This document shows, in pieces, positions 1-6,361 of a stretch of 7,290 nucleotides of DNA (the stretch's first letter is position 1; every line of letters begins with the position of its first letter). A program made the position numbers and the translations under genes. The DNA comes from Pseudomonadota bacterium. Its GTDB lineage: Bacteria > Pseudomonadota > Gammaproteobacteria > Burkholderiales > Gallionellaceae. The stretch is taken from contig JAJXWG010000082.1 of assembly GCA_021781695.1 (NCBI GenBank), forward strand, positions 1 to 7,290. The letters are read 5' to 3'. Below the pieces are notes generated by a model. The model saw only the letters and a list, made by a program, of their open reading frames with translations, was not told where the DNA came from and ran no database searches.

Positions 1-947
1 GCGAGCTCCCATGCATCGCGCAGCCCCATGTTGAAGCCCTGTCCTGCGACGGGATGCATGGTCTGCGCGGCATTGCCTATCAGCACCACGTGAGGCATGG
101 GCGATGGCATTTCCGCTTTCTTGAGGCCCAGCGGGAAGGCGCTGCGCTTTGTGACGCTCAGGAATCTTCCGACGCGGTCGCCGAAGTGCCTGTATAGCTC
201 GTCCAGGAACCGACCGTCATCCCAGGATCGCATCTCTTCAACCTTCAGGTGGGGTGCTGTCCAGACCAGCTCGTAGCCGTCCATGTAGGGAAGCAGCGCC
301 AGCGGACCCTCGGGCGTGAAGCGTTCGAATGCGGTTTCAGGTCTTGGAAATGCAGAAGTCACATGGGTGATCAGCGCGCTTTGCCCATAGTCGCGCGTCT
401 TCGGGGGATAGCGGCCGGCGAGCAGTTTTCCGCCGTCAGCCAGCACTGCAAGGCGAGCGCGCAGCCTGTATTCCTCGCCACCCTGCTGATAGGTGATGGC
501 TGCATGATCTGCGGCACCCTCGAGCCCCGTGACATGCGCGCCGTATATGATGCGACCCTCTCCTTCTGTCTCACTCCCGCTTACGGGAGAGGGAGGCGCG
601 ATAGCGCGGGAGAGTGTGTTTTGCAGTGAAGGGTAGGGCAGCACATAGCCCAGTTCCGGCACCCTTAGTTCTGACGAATGCAGGACAGTGCGCCCGAAGC
701 TCTGCTTCTGCGAGATGTGGATGGTGCGTATCGCCGAGACATTCTGCAGCGCATCCCACACGCCCAGGCGTTCGAGCAGCAGCCTGCTGCCGTAGGAGAG
801 TGCGAGCGCGCGCGCGTCAAAGCTTTCCCCGCTGCCCGCCTCGAGCAGACAGATGTCGAGCCCGCTGTTCTTCAAAGCCAGTGCTAACGCGCAGCCTACG
901 GGCCCGCCGCCTATGATCGCGATGTCGTGGGTATGATAGTCGTTCAT
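1..947 (-). CDS. ubiH: UbiH-family FAD-dependent ubiquinone biosynthesis hydroxylase (3' end outside window)
   Basis: This flavoprotein monooxygenase hydroxylates the aromatic ring of the ubiquinone precursor, using FAD, NAD(P)H and O2 at the inner membrane. The visible 315 residues are the N-terminal four fifths of a protein that is about 390 residues in E. coli. Visible motifs are the dinucleotide-binding GGGPVG (residues 13-18), an ADG motif (170-172), the AFERFTPEGPLALLP block (206-220) and the second FAD motif GNAAQTMHPVAGQGFN (291-306). The last two resemble UbiH more than UbiI or UbiF. The start ATG overlaps the pepP stop (ATGA), and a GAGGAG lies about 14 bases upstream, so translation is probably coupled to pepP. 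Residues about 119-131 are encoded by a REP-like palindrome and look like an in-frame insertion in a variable region; the reading frame stays open through it. Family assignment is secure; which ring position is hydroxylated cannot be read from the sequence. Confidence 0.93.
   Translation of the reverse strand, partial: MNDYHTHDIAIIGGGPVGCALALALKNSGLDICLLEAGSGESFDARALALSYGSRLLLERLGVWDALQNVSAIRTIHISQKQSFGRTVLHSSELRVPELGYVLPYPSLQNTLSRAIAPPSPVSGSETEGEGRIIYGAHVTGLEGAADHAAITYQQGGEEYRLRARLAVLADGGKLLAGRYPPKTRDYGQSALITHVTSAFPRPETAFERFTPEGPLALLPYMDGYELVWTAPHLKVEEMRSWDDGRFLDELYRHFGDRVGRFLSVTKRSAFPLGLKKAEMPSPMPHVVLIGNAAQTMHPVAGQGFNMGLRDAWEL
556..593. repeat. REP-like palindromic element inside ubiH
   Basis: The 38-base segment is bounded by an 8-base inverted repeat, CCCTCTCC at 556-563 and GGAGAGGG at 586-593. 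Inside it is a perfect 6-bp hairpin, CTCCCG (574-579) and CGGGAG (584-589), with a CTTA loop. The layout, a CTCCCG-loop-CGGGAG core flanked by CCCTC/GAGGG, resembles the short REP-type palindromes often scattered between genes in Proteobacteria. Here it lies within a coding region and encodes roughly PSPVSGSETEGEG. Compared with E. coli UbiH as I recall it, the stretch has no counterpart. I see no second copy in the window, so the dispersed-repeat nature is inferred from its form. Confidence 0.65.
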
Positions 948-2242
948 GATTTTTTCATCAGCTCCTCGATCGCGGAAACGGTTTTCGGTGCAGCCTCGGT
1001 CAGCACTTCGTGGCCTTTATCCGTGATGACAACATCGTCTTCGATGCGTATGCCGATGTTCCAGAGCGCGCGCGGCACGTCGTCTGATGGGCGGATATAG
1101 CAGCCGGGCTCCACGGTCAGCACCATGCCTGGCTGCAGGCTGCGCCATGCATTGTCTATCTTGTAGTCGCCGACGTCGTGCACGTCCATCCCCAGCCAGT
1201 GGCCGGTGCGGTGCATGTAGTATTTCCTGTAGCTTTCGTCTTCCAGCACGCCATCCACCGTGCCGCGGCAGAGTTTGAGGTCGATGAAGCCCTGAATCAG
1301 AACGCGCAGTGCGGCATTGTGAGGCGCCTCCCAGCTGTTGCCCGGCCTTGCGGCATCGATCGCGGCCGTCTGTGCGGCCAGCACGATTTCGTATACATGC
1401 TTTTTCGCGCCGGTGAATTTTCCGCTCACGGGATAGGTGCGCGTGATGTCTGAGGCATAGCCTGAGAATTCGCATCCCGCGTCGATCAGCAGAAGATCGC
1501 TCTGCTTCAGCCTTGCGTCGTTGGCGACGTAGTGCAGCACGCAGGCATTTTCGCCTGCCGCAACGATGGAAGTATAGGCGGGATTGCGCGCGCCGTTCCT
1601 GCAAAATTCGTGCAGCAATTCCGCCTCGACCTCATATTCGAAAATTCCCGCGCGCACGAACTGCATCGCGCGCCTGTGCGCGGCGGTGGAGATGGCGGCG
1701 GCTTTGCGCATGATGGCGATTTCGGATGAGTCCTTGAAAAGCCGCATCTCGTTGATCAGCGTTCTGACGTCGCGAAGTTCGTCGGGCGCCTTGATACCGC
1801 TGCGCACCTTTGTCCGCACCGCTTCCCTTAGCTTCAGCATGCGCTGGTCCCAGTGGGCATCTGCGCCCAGCGGATAGTAAAGCGTCGCCTGGTTTCCCAT
1901 CAGCTCTGTCAGTTTCTCATCCAGCTCTGCAATGGGATGGGCGGCATCGAAACCGAACTCTTCGCGTGCGGCATCCGGCCCGAACCGGTATCCGTCCCAT
2001 ATTTCGCGCTCTATGTTCTTTTCACGGCAGAACAGGATGCTTTGCCGTGCATCGCCAGAGACCAGCACCAGCACGGAATCGGGTTCTGCAAAACCGGTCA
2101 GGTAATAAAAGCTGCTGTCGAAGCGGTAAGGGTAATCCGAATCGCCGTTGCGCCGCTGTTCTGGCGCATTGGGGATGATTGCGATGCCTCTGCCCATTTT
2201 TTCAAAAAGACGGGTGCGGCGCTTTGCATGGATATCAGTCAT
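944..2242 (-). CDS. pepP: Xaa-Pro aminopeptidase (aminopeptidase P, M24B family)
   Basis: This cytoplasmic di-metal (usually Mn) peptidase removes an N-terminal residue that precedes proline. The 432-residue product has the normal family length, with an N-terminal domain (about 1-170) and a C-terminal pita-bread catalytic domain. All five metal ligands are visible: D254 (LLLIDAG), D265 (ASDITRTYP), H348 (HRTGHWLGMDVHDVG), E378 (LTVEPGCY) and E401 (GIRIEDD). Their spacing agrees almost exactly with E. coli PepP. I prefer the ATG at 2242-2240, which has an AGG six bases upstream. An in-frame TTG at 2248 would add two residues but leaves no room for a ribosome site. The start overlaps the murU stop by eight bases (ATGACTGA), and the stop overlaps the ubiH start. 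Adjacency to ubiH matches the pepP-ubiH order of E. coli. Confidence 0.96.
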   Translation of the reverse strand: MTDIHAKRRTRLFEKMGRGIAIIPNAPEQRRNGDSDYPYRFDSSFYYLTGFAEPDSVLVLVSGDARQSILFCREKNIEREIWDGYRFGPDAAREEFGFDAAHPIAELDEKLTELMGNQATLYYPLGADAHWDQRMLKLREAVRTKVRSGIKAPDELRDVRTLINEMRLFKDSSEIAIMRKAAAISTAAHRRAMQFVRAGIFEYEVEAELLHEFCRNGARNPAYTSIVAAGENACVLHYVANDARLKQSDLLLIDAGCEFSGYASDITRTYPVSGKFTGAKKHVYEIVLAAQTAAIDAARPGNSWEAPHNAALRVLIQGFIDLKLCRGTVDGVLEDESYRKYYMHRTGHWLGMDVHDVGDYKIDNAWRSLQPGMVLTVEPGCYIRPSDDVPRALWNIGIRIEDDVVITDKGHEVLTEAAPKTVSAIEELMKKS

Positions 2243-2957
2243 GGTCAACCTGTTGTGAAGTGGTGAGATACGCGTCGAGTGCGGTCAGGCGTTCGGGCGT
2301 GCCGATGTCCGCCCATACGCCCTTGTGGTGTTCTCCTCCTGCCCTGCCAAGCGCGATCTGTTCTCTAATAAGCGGGGCAAGGGGGGCGCGGCTGCCGCGC
2401 TGGATGCCGCAGAACATTGCAGGGCTGTAGAGGCCTATGCCGCTGAAAGTCAGCTGCAAACAGCTGGCAGCTTGTAGCTGGTTGCTGGACGGTATGATTC
2501 GGTCAGCTTGCAGGCAAAAATCGCCTCCGGGATGATGCGCCGGATTGCCGACCAGCACGAGGTGCGCAGCATCCTTCCCTGCGGTGAGATTTCCTGAAGA
2601 TTTCAGAAGACGCGAGAAATCGTAGTCGCAATAGATGTCGCCGTTGACGACCGCGAACGGCGAGTCGCCAAGAAGCGGAAGCGCGTTCGCAATGCCGCCT
2701 GCGGTTTCCAGCGCGCTTTCTTCAGCCGAGTATCGTATCTCTGCGCCGAATCTTCTGCCGTCGCCCAGAGCCTCCTCGATCTGGCCGCCCAAGTGCGCAT
2801 GGTTGATGACAATCTCCCTGATGCCGGCGAGCACCAGATTTTCGATGTGCCAGACGATCAGGGGTTTCCCGCCTGCCATGAGCAGCGGCTTGGGAATGCG
2901 GTCGGTGAGAGGCCTCATGCGCTCGCCGCGTCCTGCGGCCAGTATCATCGCCTTCAA
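2235..2957 (-). CDS. murU: N-acetylmuramate alpha-1-phosphate uridylyltransferase (MurU-type nucleotidyltransferase)
   Basis: The 240-residue protein is a sugar-1-phosphate nucleotidyltransferase. In the MurNAc recycling pathway it converts MurNAc-1-phosphate and UTP into UDP-MurNAc. The N-terminal signature LAAGRGERMRPLT...PKPL (residues 6-25) is the nucleotide-binding loop. ETAGG (84-88), NGDIYCDYD (105-113, metal-binding aspartates) and WADIGTPERL (215-224) complete the fold. The start is TTG at 2957, overlapping the amgK stop as TTGA. I prefer it to the ATG at 2948 because MurU proteins characteristically begin MKAMILAAG. The assignment to MurU rather than a mannose-1-phosphate guanylyltransferase rests mainly on its position directly after amgK. 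Residues 157-168 come from a degenerate 7-base tandem repeat and may be an insertion before the conserved TFSGIGLY segment. Confidence 0.9.
   Translation of the reverse strand: MKAMILAAGRGERMRPLTDRIPKPLLMAGGKPLIVWHIENLVLAGIREIVINHAHLGGQIEEALGDGRRFGAEIRYSAEESALETAGGIANALPLLGDSPFAVVNGDIYCDYDFSRLLKSSGNLTAGKDAAHLVLVGNPAHHPGGDFCLQADRIIPSSNQLQAASCLQLTFSGIGLYSPAMFCGIQRGSRAPLAPLIREQIALGRAGGEHHKGVWADIGTPERLTALDAYLTTSQQVDHD
2461..2488. repeat. Degenerate tandem heptanucleotide repeat inside murU
   Basis: Four adjacent 7-base units read CAGCTGG / CAGCTTG / TAGCTGG / TTGCTGG on the plus strand (consensus YAGCTGG). A related CAGCTG at 2451-2456 lies just before them. On the coding strand they give residues 157-168 of MurU (SSNQLQAASCLQ). 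Seven-base units shift codon phase at each repeat, so the peptide is not itself repetitive. The segment lies between the conserved GDF and TFSGIGLY blocks, where I expect a short variable loop. Confidence 0.6.
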
Positions 2958-3949
2958 AACCCGTACCCCGTCGGTGTGTCCCCGGGCGGCTCCAGTTCAT
3001 TGAGCAGGTTGAGCAGCGGCTTCAAGTCCTCATAGCGCGCGCAGGCCGCACGCAGGTATTCCATCACCAGCGGCATGTCCTTCAGGTAGCCGTCCTTGCC
3101 GTCGCGGTGGCACAGGCGAGCGAAGATGCCCAGCACCTTGATGTGGCGCTGAACACCCATCAGCTCGAAGTCACGGTAGAACTCGCCGAAATCTTCCTGT
3201 ACGGGAAGTCCTGCGCGCCTTGCCCTTTCCCAGTAGGCGATCAGCCAGTCTATGATCTGTTCCTCGTCCCATTTGATGTAGGCGTCCTTGAATAGGGATG
3301 CCAGGTCGTAGGTGATCGGGCCGTATACTGCATCCTGAAAGTCGATGATGCCAGGGTTGGGCTCGGCCACCATCAGATTGCGCGAGTGGTAGTCGCGGTG
3401 CACATAGACTCGCGGCTGCGCGAGATTGTTGGCGATTATGCGCGAGAAGACGGCCTCCAGCCTTGCGTTCTGCGCATCGCTCAAGGTTATGCCGAGGTGC
3501 TTTTTGGCATACCACTCGGGGAACAGGCGCATCTCCTTCAGAAGCAGTTCCTCGTCATAGGGCGGCAGTTGGTTTTCGTTCGATGCGATCTGTATCCTGA
3601 TCAGCGCGCAGGTAGCCGCGCCATAAAGCTCGCGCGCATTGCTCCCGTTCAGCGCGTCGAGATAGGTGGTGCTGCCAAGATCGGACAGCAGCAGAAATCC
3701 CTGCGACAGGTCCTCGGCATGCACATGGGGTACATGCACGCCTGATTTTTCGAACAGGCGGGCGACATGCAGAAACGGCCTGCAGTCTTCGTGGCTGGGC
3801 GGCGCATCCATTGCGATCAGGGTTCGATCTTTGAAGCTTGCGCGGAAATAGCGCCGGAAGCTGGCATCGGCGGAAGCCGGAGCGAGACTGAACGTTTCGC
3901 CGGGGAAAAGGCCTTTCAGCCATGAGGTGAGTTGTTGCTGACGTTGCAT
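2954..3949 (-). CDS. amgK: N-acetylmuramate/N-acetylglucosamine 1-kinase (aminoglycoside phosphotransferase fold)
   Basis: This cytoplasmic kinase phosphorylates the anomeric hydroxyl of MurNAc (and GlcNAc) with ATP, feeding MurU in the salvage route to UDP-MurNAc. The 331-residue length fits the family. Near the N-terminus is the typical ASADASFRRYFR segment (residues 25-36). The catalytic Brenner motif is HRDYHSRNLM (184-193, with D186 and N191), followed by the metal-binding IDFQDA (D203). The chosen ATG at 3947-3949 yields the family-like start MQRQQQLTSWL. The same frame stays open for 696 more codons upstream, but that part is antisense to lptD and does not resemble a kinase. No ribosome site is visible before the ATG. 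It is the first gene of the minus-strand operon, and its stop overlaps the murU start. The divergent position next to lptD is also known in Pseudomonas. The name is supported by the combination of fold and neighbours. Confidence 0.93.
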   Translation of the reverse strand: MQRQQQLTSWLKGLFPGETFSLAPASADASFRRYFRASFKDRTLIAMDAPPSHEDCRPFLHVARLFEKSGVHVPHVHAEDLSQGFLLLSDLGSTTYLDALNGSNARELYGAATCALIRIQIASNENQLPPYDEELLLKEMRLFPEWYAKKHLGITLSDAQNARLEAVFSRIIANNLAQPRVYVHRDYHSRNLMVAEPNPGIIDFQDAVYGPITYDLASLFKDAYIKWDEEQIIDWLIAYWERARRAGLPVQEDFGEFYRDFELMGVQRHIKVLGIFARLCHRDGKDGYLKDMPLVMEYLRAACARYEDLKPLLNLLNELEPPGDTPTGYGF

Positions 3950-3972
3950 AATGGGCTTTGGGTTGTGCTTAA

Positions 3973-3996
3973 TGGTAAACTTGCAAAAGTTTACCA
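3973..3996. promoter_or_regulatory. Perfect 10-bp inverted repeat in the amgK-lptD divergent spacer
   Basis: TGGTAAACTT (3973-3982) and AAGTTTACCA (3987-3996) are exact reverse complements separated by GCAA. As RNA in the lptD direction this is a 10-bp stem capped by a GNRA tetraloop, ending 13 bases before the lptD ATG. As DNA it is a symmetric site that a dimeric regulator could bind. It lies in a 60-base spacer that must hold start signals for both operons. No T-run follows on either side, so it is not an intrinsic terminator. A weak minus-strand promoter can be drawn with CATAAT (4007-4012) and GCAACA (4030-4035), placing the hairpin in the amgK leader, but it is not convincing. The inverted repeat is certain; its role is inferred. 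Confidence 0.6.
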
Positions 3997-4009
3997 CCTT
4001 CTCGATATT

Positions 4010-6337
4010 ATGCGGTTTCGTCTCAAGCCTGTTGCGTTCACTCTGCTCTGCATCTTTACCCATCCTGCGATGGCCGAAGAGCTTCGCCCGCAGCAGGGCG
4101 ACAAGGCCGACTCCCAGGACGCGCCCGTTTATCTGGATGCGGACAATCTCACGGGCAAGCAGAAGGATCAGGTAGAGGCGGTCGGCAATGCCGTGATGAC
4201 CAGAGATGACGAAAAGGTGAGTGCGGACCGCATGTTGTACAACCAGGAAACGAGCGATGTCGAAGGATACGGCTCTGTCGTGCTGGAGCAGAAAGGCAGC
4301 ACCATGAGCGGGCCATACATGAAGATGAACATGGATACCTATGCAGGCTTCATGGAGCAGCCGCAGTATTTCATCAAGCAGACCGGAGGCCACGGAAACG
4401 GAGACATGGCGCATATCCAGGACAAGCAGCATTACACGCTGGACAACGCGACTTACACGACCTGCCGCGCGGATGATGAGGACTGGCAGGTCAAGATGAA
4501 CACGCTGGAGATAGACCGCGCACAGCAGACCGGCATCGCGCGCAATGCCTGGGTGGAATTCATGGATGTGCCCATCCTTTATTCCCCCTACATGGACTTT
4601 CCGCTGGGGAACCAGCGCAAATCCGGCTTTCTTTCGCCGATATTCGGCGGCACCACCAACAGCGGCAGCGAGTTCGCGATGCCCTATTACTGGAACATCG
4701 CGCCCAACTACGACGCGACCTTCATGCCGCGCATATTGGCCAAACGGGGCATACAGCTGAACAACGAATTCCGCTACCTGAACGCAAATTATTCCGGCAT
4801 GGTTCAGGCCGACATCCTGCCTAACGATGCGATCACGGGCACGAACCGCACCCACTTCAGCCTGGTGCACAACGAATCGTTCGGTGGAGGGCTGACAGGC
4901 AGCGTCAATTACAACCATGTGTCTGACAGTAACTATTACATGGACCTGGCCGATTCGGTGAACGTGACCTCCCAGGTCAATCTGCTGCAGGATGCTGAGC
5001 TCAACTACAACGCGGGATGGTGGAACAGCACGGTGCGCATGCAGCAGTTCCAGACGCTGCAGAACCCGCTGGCGCCGATCGCGATACCCTATGCGATGCT
5101 GCCGCAGATACTGCTTAACGGGCAGCGCGATTTCGGCGATGCGAATTTCACCTTTGCGGGCGAGTATGTGGATTTCGTTCATCCCACCGCCGTGAATGGA
5201 CAGCGGCTGGTGATCCAGCCCAGCATCAGCTATCCGCTGATCGATGCGCCTGGCTATTACATGACGCCCAAGTTCACGCTGAACAGCACGACGTATGTGA
5301 TGGGCGTCAACAACGCAACCGCGATACCGAATACAACCCGAACCCTGCCGATGTTCAGCCTGGACAGCGGCATGTCGTTCGAGAAGGACATGAGCTTTAA
5401 GGGCGAAAGCTATGTGAATACCCTGGAGCCGCGCGCCTACTATGTTTATGTTCCCTACAGAAACCAGGACATGCTGCCGGTGTTCGACACCGCACAGGTG
5501 CCGCTGACATTTCCGCAGATGTTCACCGAGAACCGTTTCATCGGCAACGACCGCATAGGTGATGCGAATCAGGTGACGCTGGGGCTGACCTCGCGCTTTC
5601 TCGGGCAGAACGACGGTGTTGAATACCTGAAATTCATGGTGGCCGAAATTTTCAGCTTCACAACGCCCAGGGTCAACCTGGTAGCACCCACAACATCGAA
5701 CAACAAGTCGGATATCATGCTGGGCGTTTCGGGCCGCATCAGTTCCGAGTGGTCGCTTGACAGCGAGCTGCAGTACAGCCCTGCGATGTCTGCGGTTCAG
5801 CACTACAATGTCACGGCCAGCTACCGCCCCGAGGTGGGCAAGGTGTTCAACCTGGGCTATCAATTTTTCGCCAGCACCCTGGGCGCGCTGATTCCCGGCA
5901 TCGCCAACCCGACAGGAAACGCGATGGTCAACGGTGTTCTCTACCCGACTGTTTACGGCCTCCCCTATACCACGATCAACGGGCTCAACTATGCGGTTGC
6001 AGCGCCCGCCCTGCGCCAGATAAACATTTCCGGACAATGGCCGTTGTCAAGACATTGGCATGCGGTGGGGCAATGGAACTACTCCCTGCTGGACAGGATG
6101 CTGATCAACGGGGTCGCGGGGCTGGAATATGAACAAAGCTGCTGGGCGCTGCGCATCGTGATGCACAGTTTCGTCGCGGGTCTTGGCGTGAACAGCGCTG
6201 GCCAGCCCACGCCGATCAACGATACCGGCTTCCTCGTGCAGCTGGAATTGAACGATCTGATCAAAGTGGGATCGGATCCGATGGCGCTCTTGAAGCAGAG
6301 CGTGCCGGGCTATACGAAGACGACTCTTGCTCCATGA
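4010..6337 (+). CDS. lptD: LPS-assembly outer-membrane protein LptD (OstA/Imp)
   Basis: LptD is the outer-membrane beta-barrel that, with the lipoprotein LptE, inserts lipopolysaccharide into the outer leaflet. The 775-residue precursor begins with a signal peptide (MRFRLKP, hydrophobic core, cleavage after AMA at residue 22). An OstA/LptA-like periplasmic domain follows (about 38-150: VYLDADNLTG...GNAVMTRDD...). The barrel comes next, with the conserved TTCRADDEDW (150-159), SPYMDFPLG (192-200), LEPRAYYVYVPYRNQD (472-487) and RPEVGKVFNLGYQF (606-619). The mature protein has only two cysteines, C152 and C711, compared with four in E. coli. Residues about 621-668 form an unusual glycine/alanine/asparagine-rich extension. 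I chose ATG 4010 because it starts a proper signal peptide; the open frame extends to TTG 3932, overlapping amgK. No ribosome site is evident. surA follows after 24 bases. Confidence 0.97.
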   Translation: MRFRLKPVAFTLLCIFTHPAMAEELRPQQGDKADSQDAPVYLDADNLTGKQKDQVEAVGNAVMTRDDEKVSADRMLYNQETSDVEGYGSVVLEQKGSTMSGPYMKMNMDTYAGFMEQPQYFIKQTGGHGNGDMAHIQDKQHYTLDNATYTTCRADDEDWQVKMNTLEIDRAQQTGIARNAWVEFMDVPILYSPYMDFPLGNQRKSGFLSPIFGGTTNSGSEFAMPYYWNIAPNYDATFMPRILAKRGIQLNNEFRYLNANYSGMVQADILPNDAITGTNRTHFSLVHNESFGGGLTGSVNYNHVSDSNYYMDLADSVNVTSQVNLLQDAELNYNAGWWNSTVRMQQFQTLQNPLAPIAIPYAMLPQILLNGQRDFGDANFTFAGEYVDFVHPTAVNGQRLVIQPSISYPLIDAPGYYMTPKFTLNSTTYVMGVNNATAIPNTTRTLPMFSLDSGMSFEKDMSFKGESYVNTLEPRAYYVYVPYRNQDMLPVFDTAQVPLTFPQMFTENRFIGNDRIGDANQVTLGLTSRFLGQNDGVEYLKFMVAEIFSFTTPRVNLVAPTTSNNKSDIMLGVSGRISSEWSLDSELQYSPAMSAVQHYNVTASYRPEVGKVFNLGYQFFASTLGALIPGIANPTGNAMVNGVLYPTVYGLPYTTINGLNYAVAAPALRQINISGQWPLSRHWHAVGQWNYSLLDRMLINGVAGLEYEQSCWALRIVMHSFVAGLGVNSAGQPTPINDTGFLVQLELNDLIKVGSDPMALLKQSVPGYTKTTLAP

Positions 6338-6350
6338 TTATCTTATGTTT

Positions 6351-6355
6351 GAAGG
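6351..6355 (+). promoter_or_regulatory. Ribosome binding site of surA
   Basis: GAAGG lies six bases before the ATG at 6362. It favours that start over the in-frame ATG at 6371, which would be 15 bases away. The 24-base gap between lptD and surA shows no terminator, so the two genes are probably cotranscribed. Confidence 0.7.
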
Positions 6356-6361
6356 CTGACT

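Noticed and set aside
249..629. 126-codon plus-strand frame opposite ubiH
   Set aside because: It overlaps the conserved UbiH frame, shows no recognisable domain, and has no ribosome site.
1017..1604. Arg-rich 195-codon minus-strand frame within pepP
   Set aside because: It is a shifted frame of pepP, which carries all metal ligands. Its Arg-rich composition is that of a GC-rich shadow frame.
3887..3915. Possible SigmaE-type site (TGAACGTTT...TCAGC) upstream of lptD, as lptD is SigmaE-controlled in E. coli
   Set aside because: The match to GGAACTT and the -10 is poor, the spacing is too long, and it lies inside the amgK coding region.
3973..3996. Intrinsic terminator
   Set aside because: The stem is AT-rich, no U-run follows in either direction, and it lies between divergent gene starts.
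3981..4009. Sigma70-like promoter TTGCAA - 17 bases - GATATT in front of lptD
   Set aside because: It would start transcription at about 4016, after the lptD ATG at 4010, and the next in-frame ATG lacks a signal peptide. The hexamers also overlap the inverted repeat and may be chance.
2954..6037. A 1027-codon open frame on the minus strand, extending amgK upstream across most of lptD
   Set aside because: Only the last 331 codons resemble a protein family (AmgK). The upstream 696 codons are antisense to lptD, which has clear homology, a signal peptide and family motifs, and their His/Val/Arg/Ile-rich content is typical of an antisense reading of GC-rich codons. No start signal supports it.
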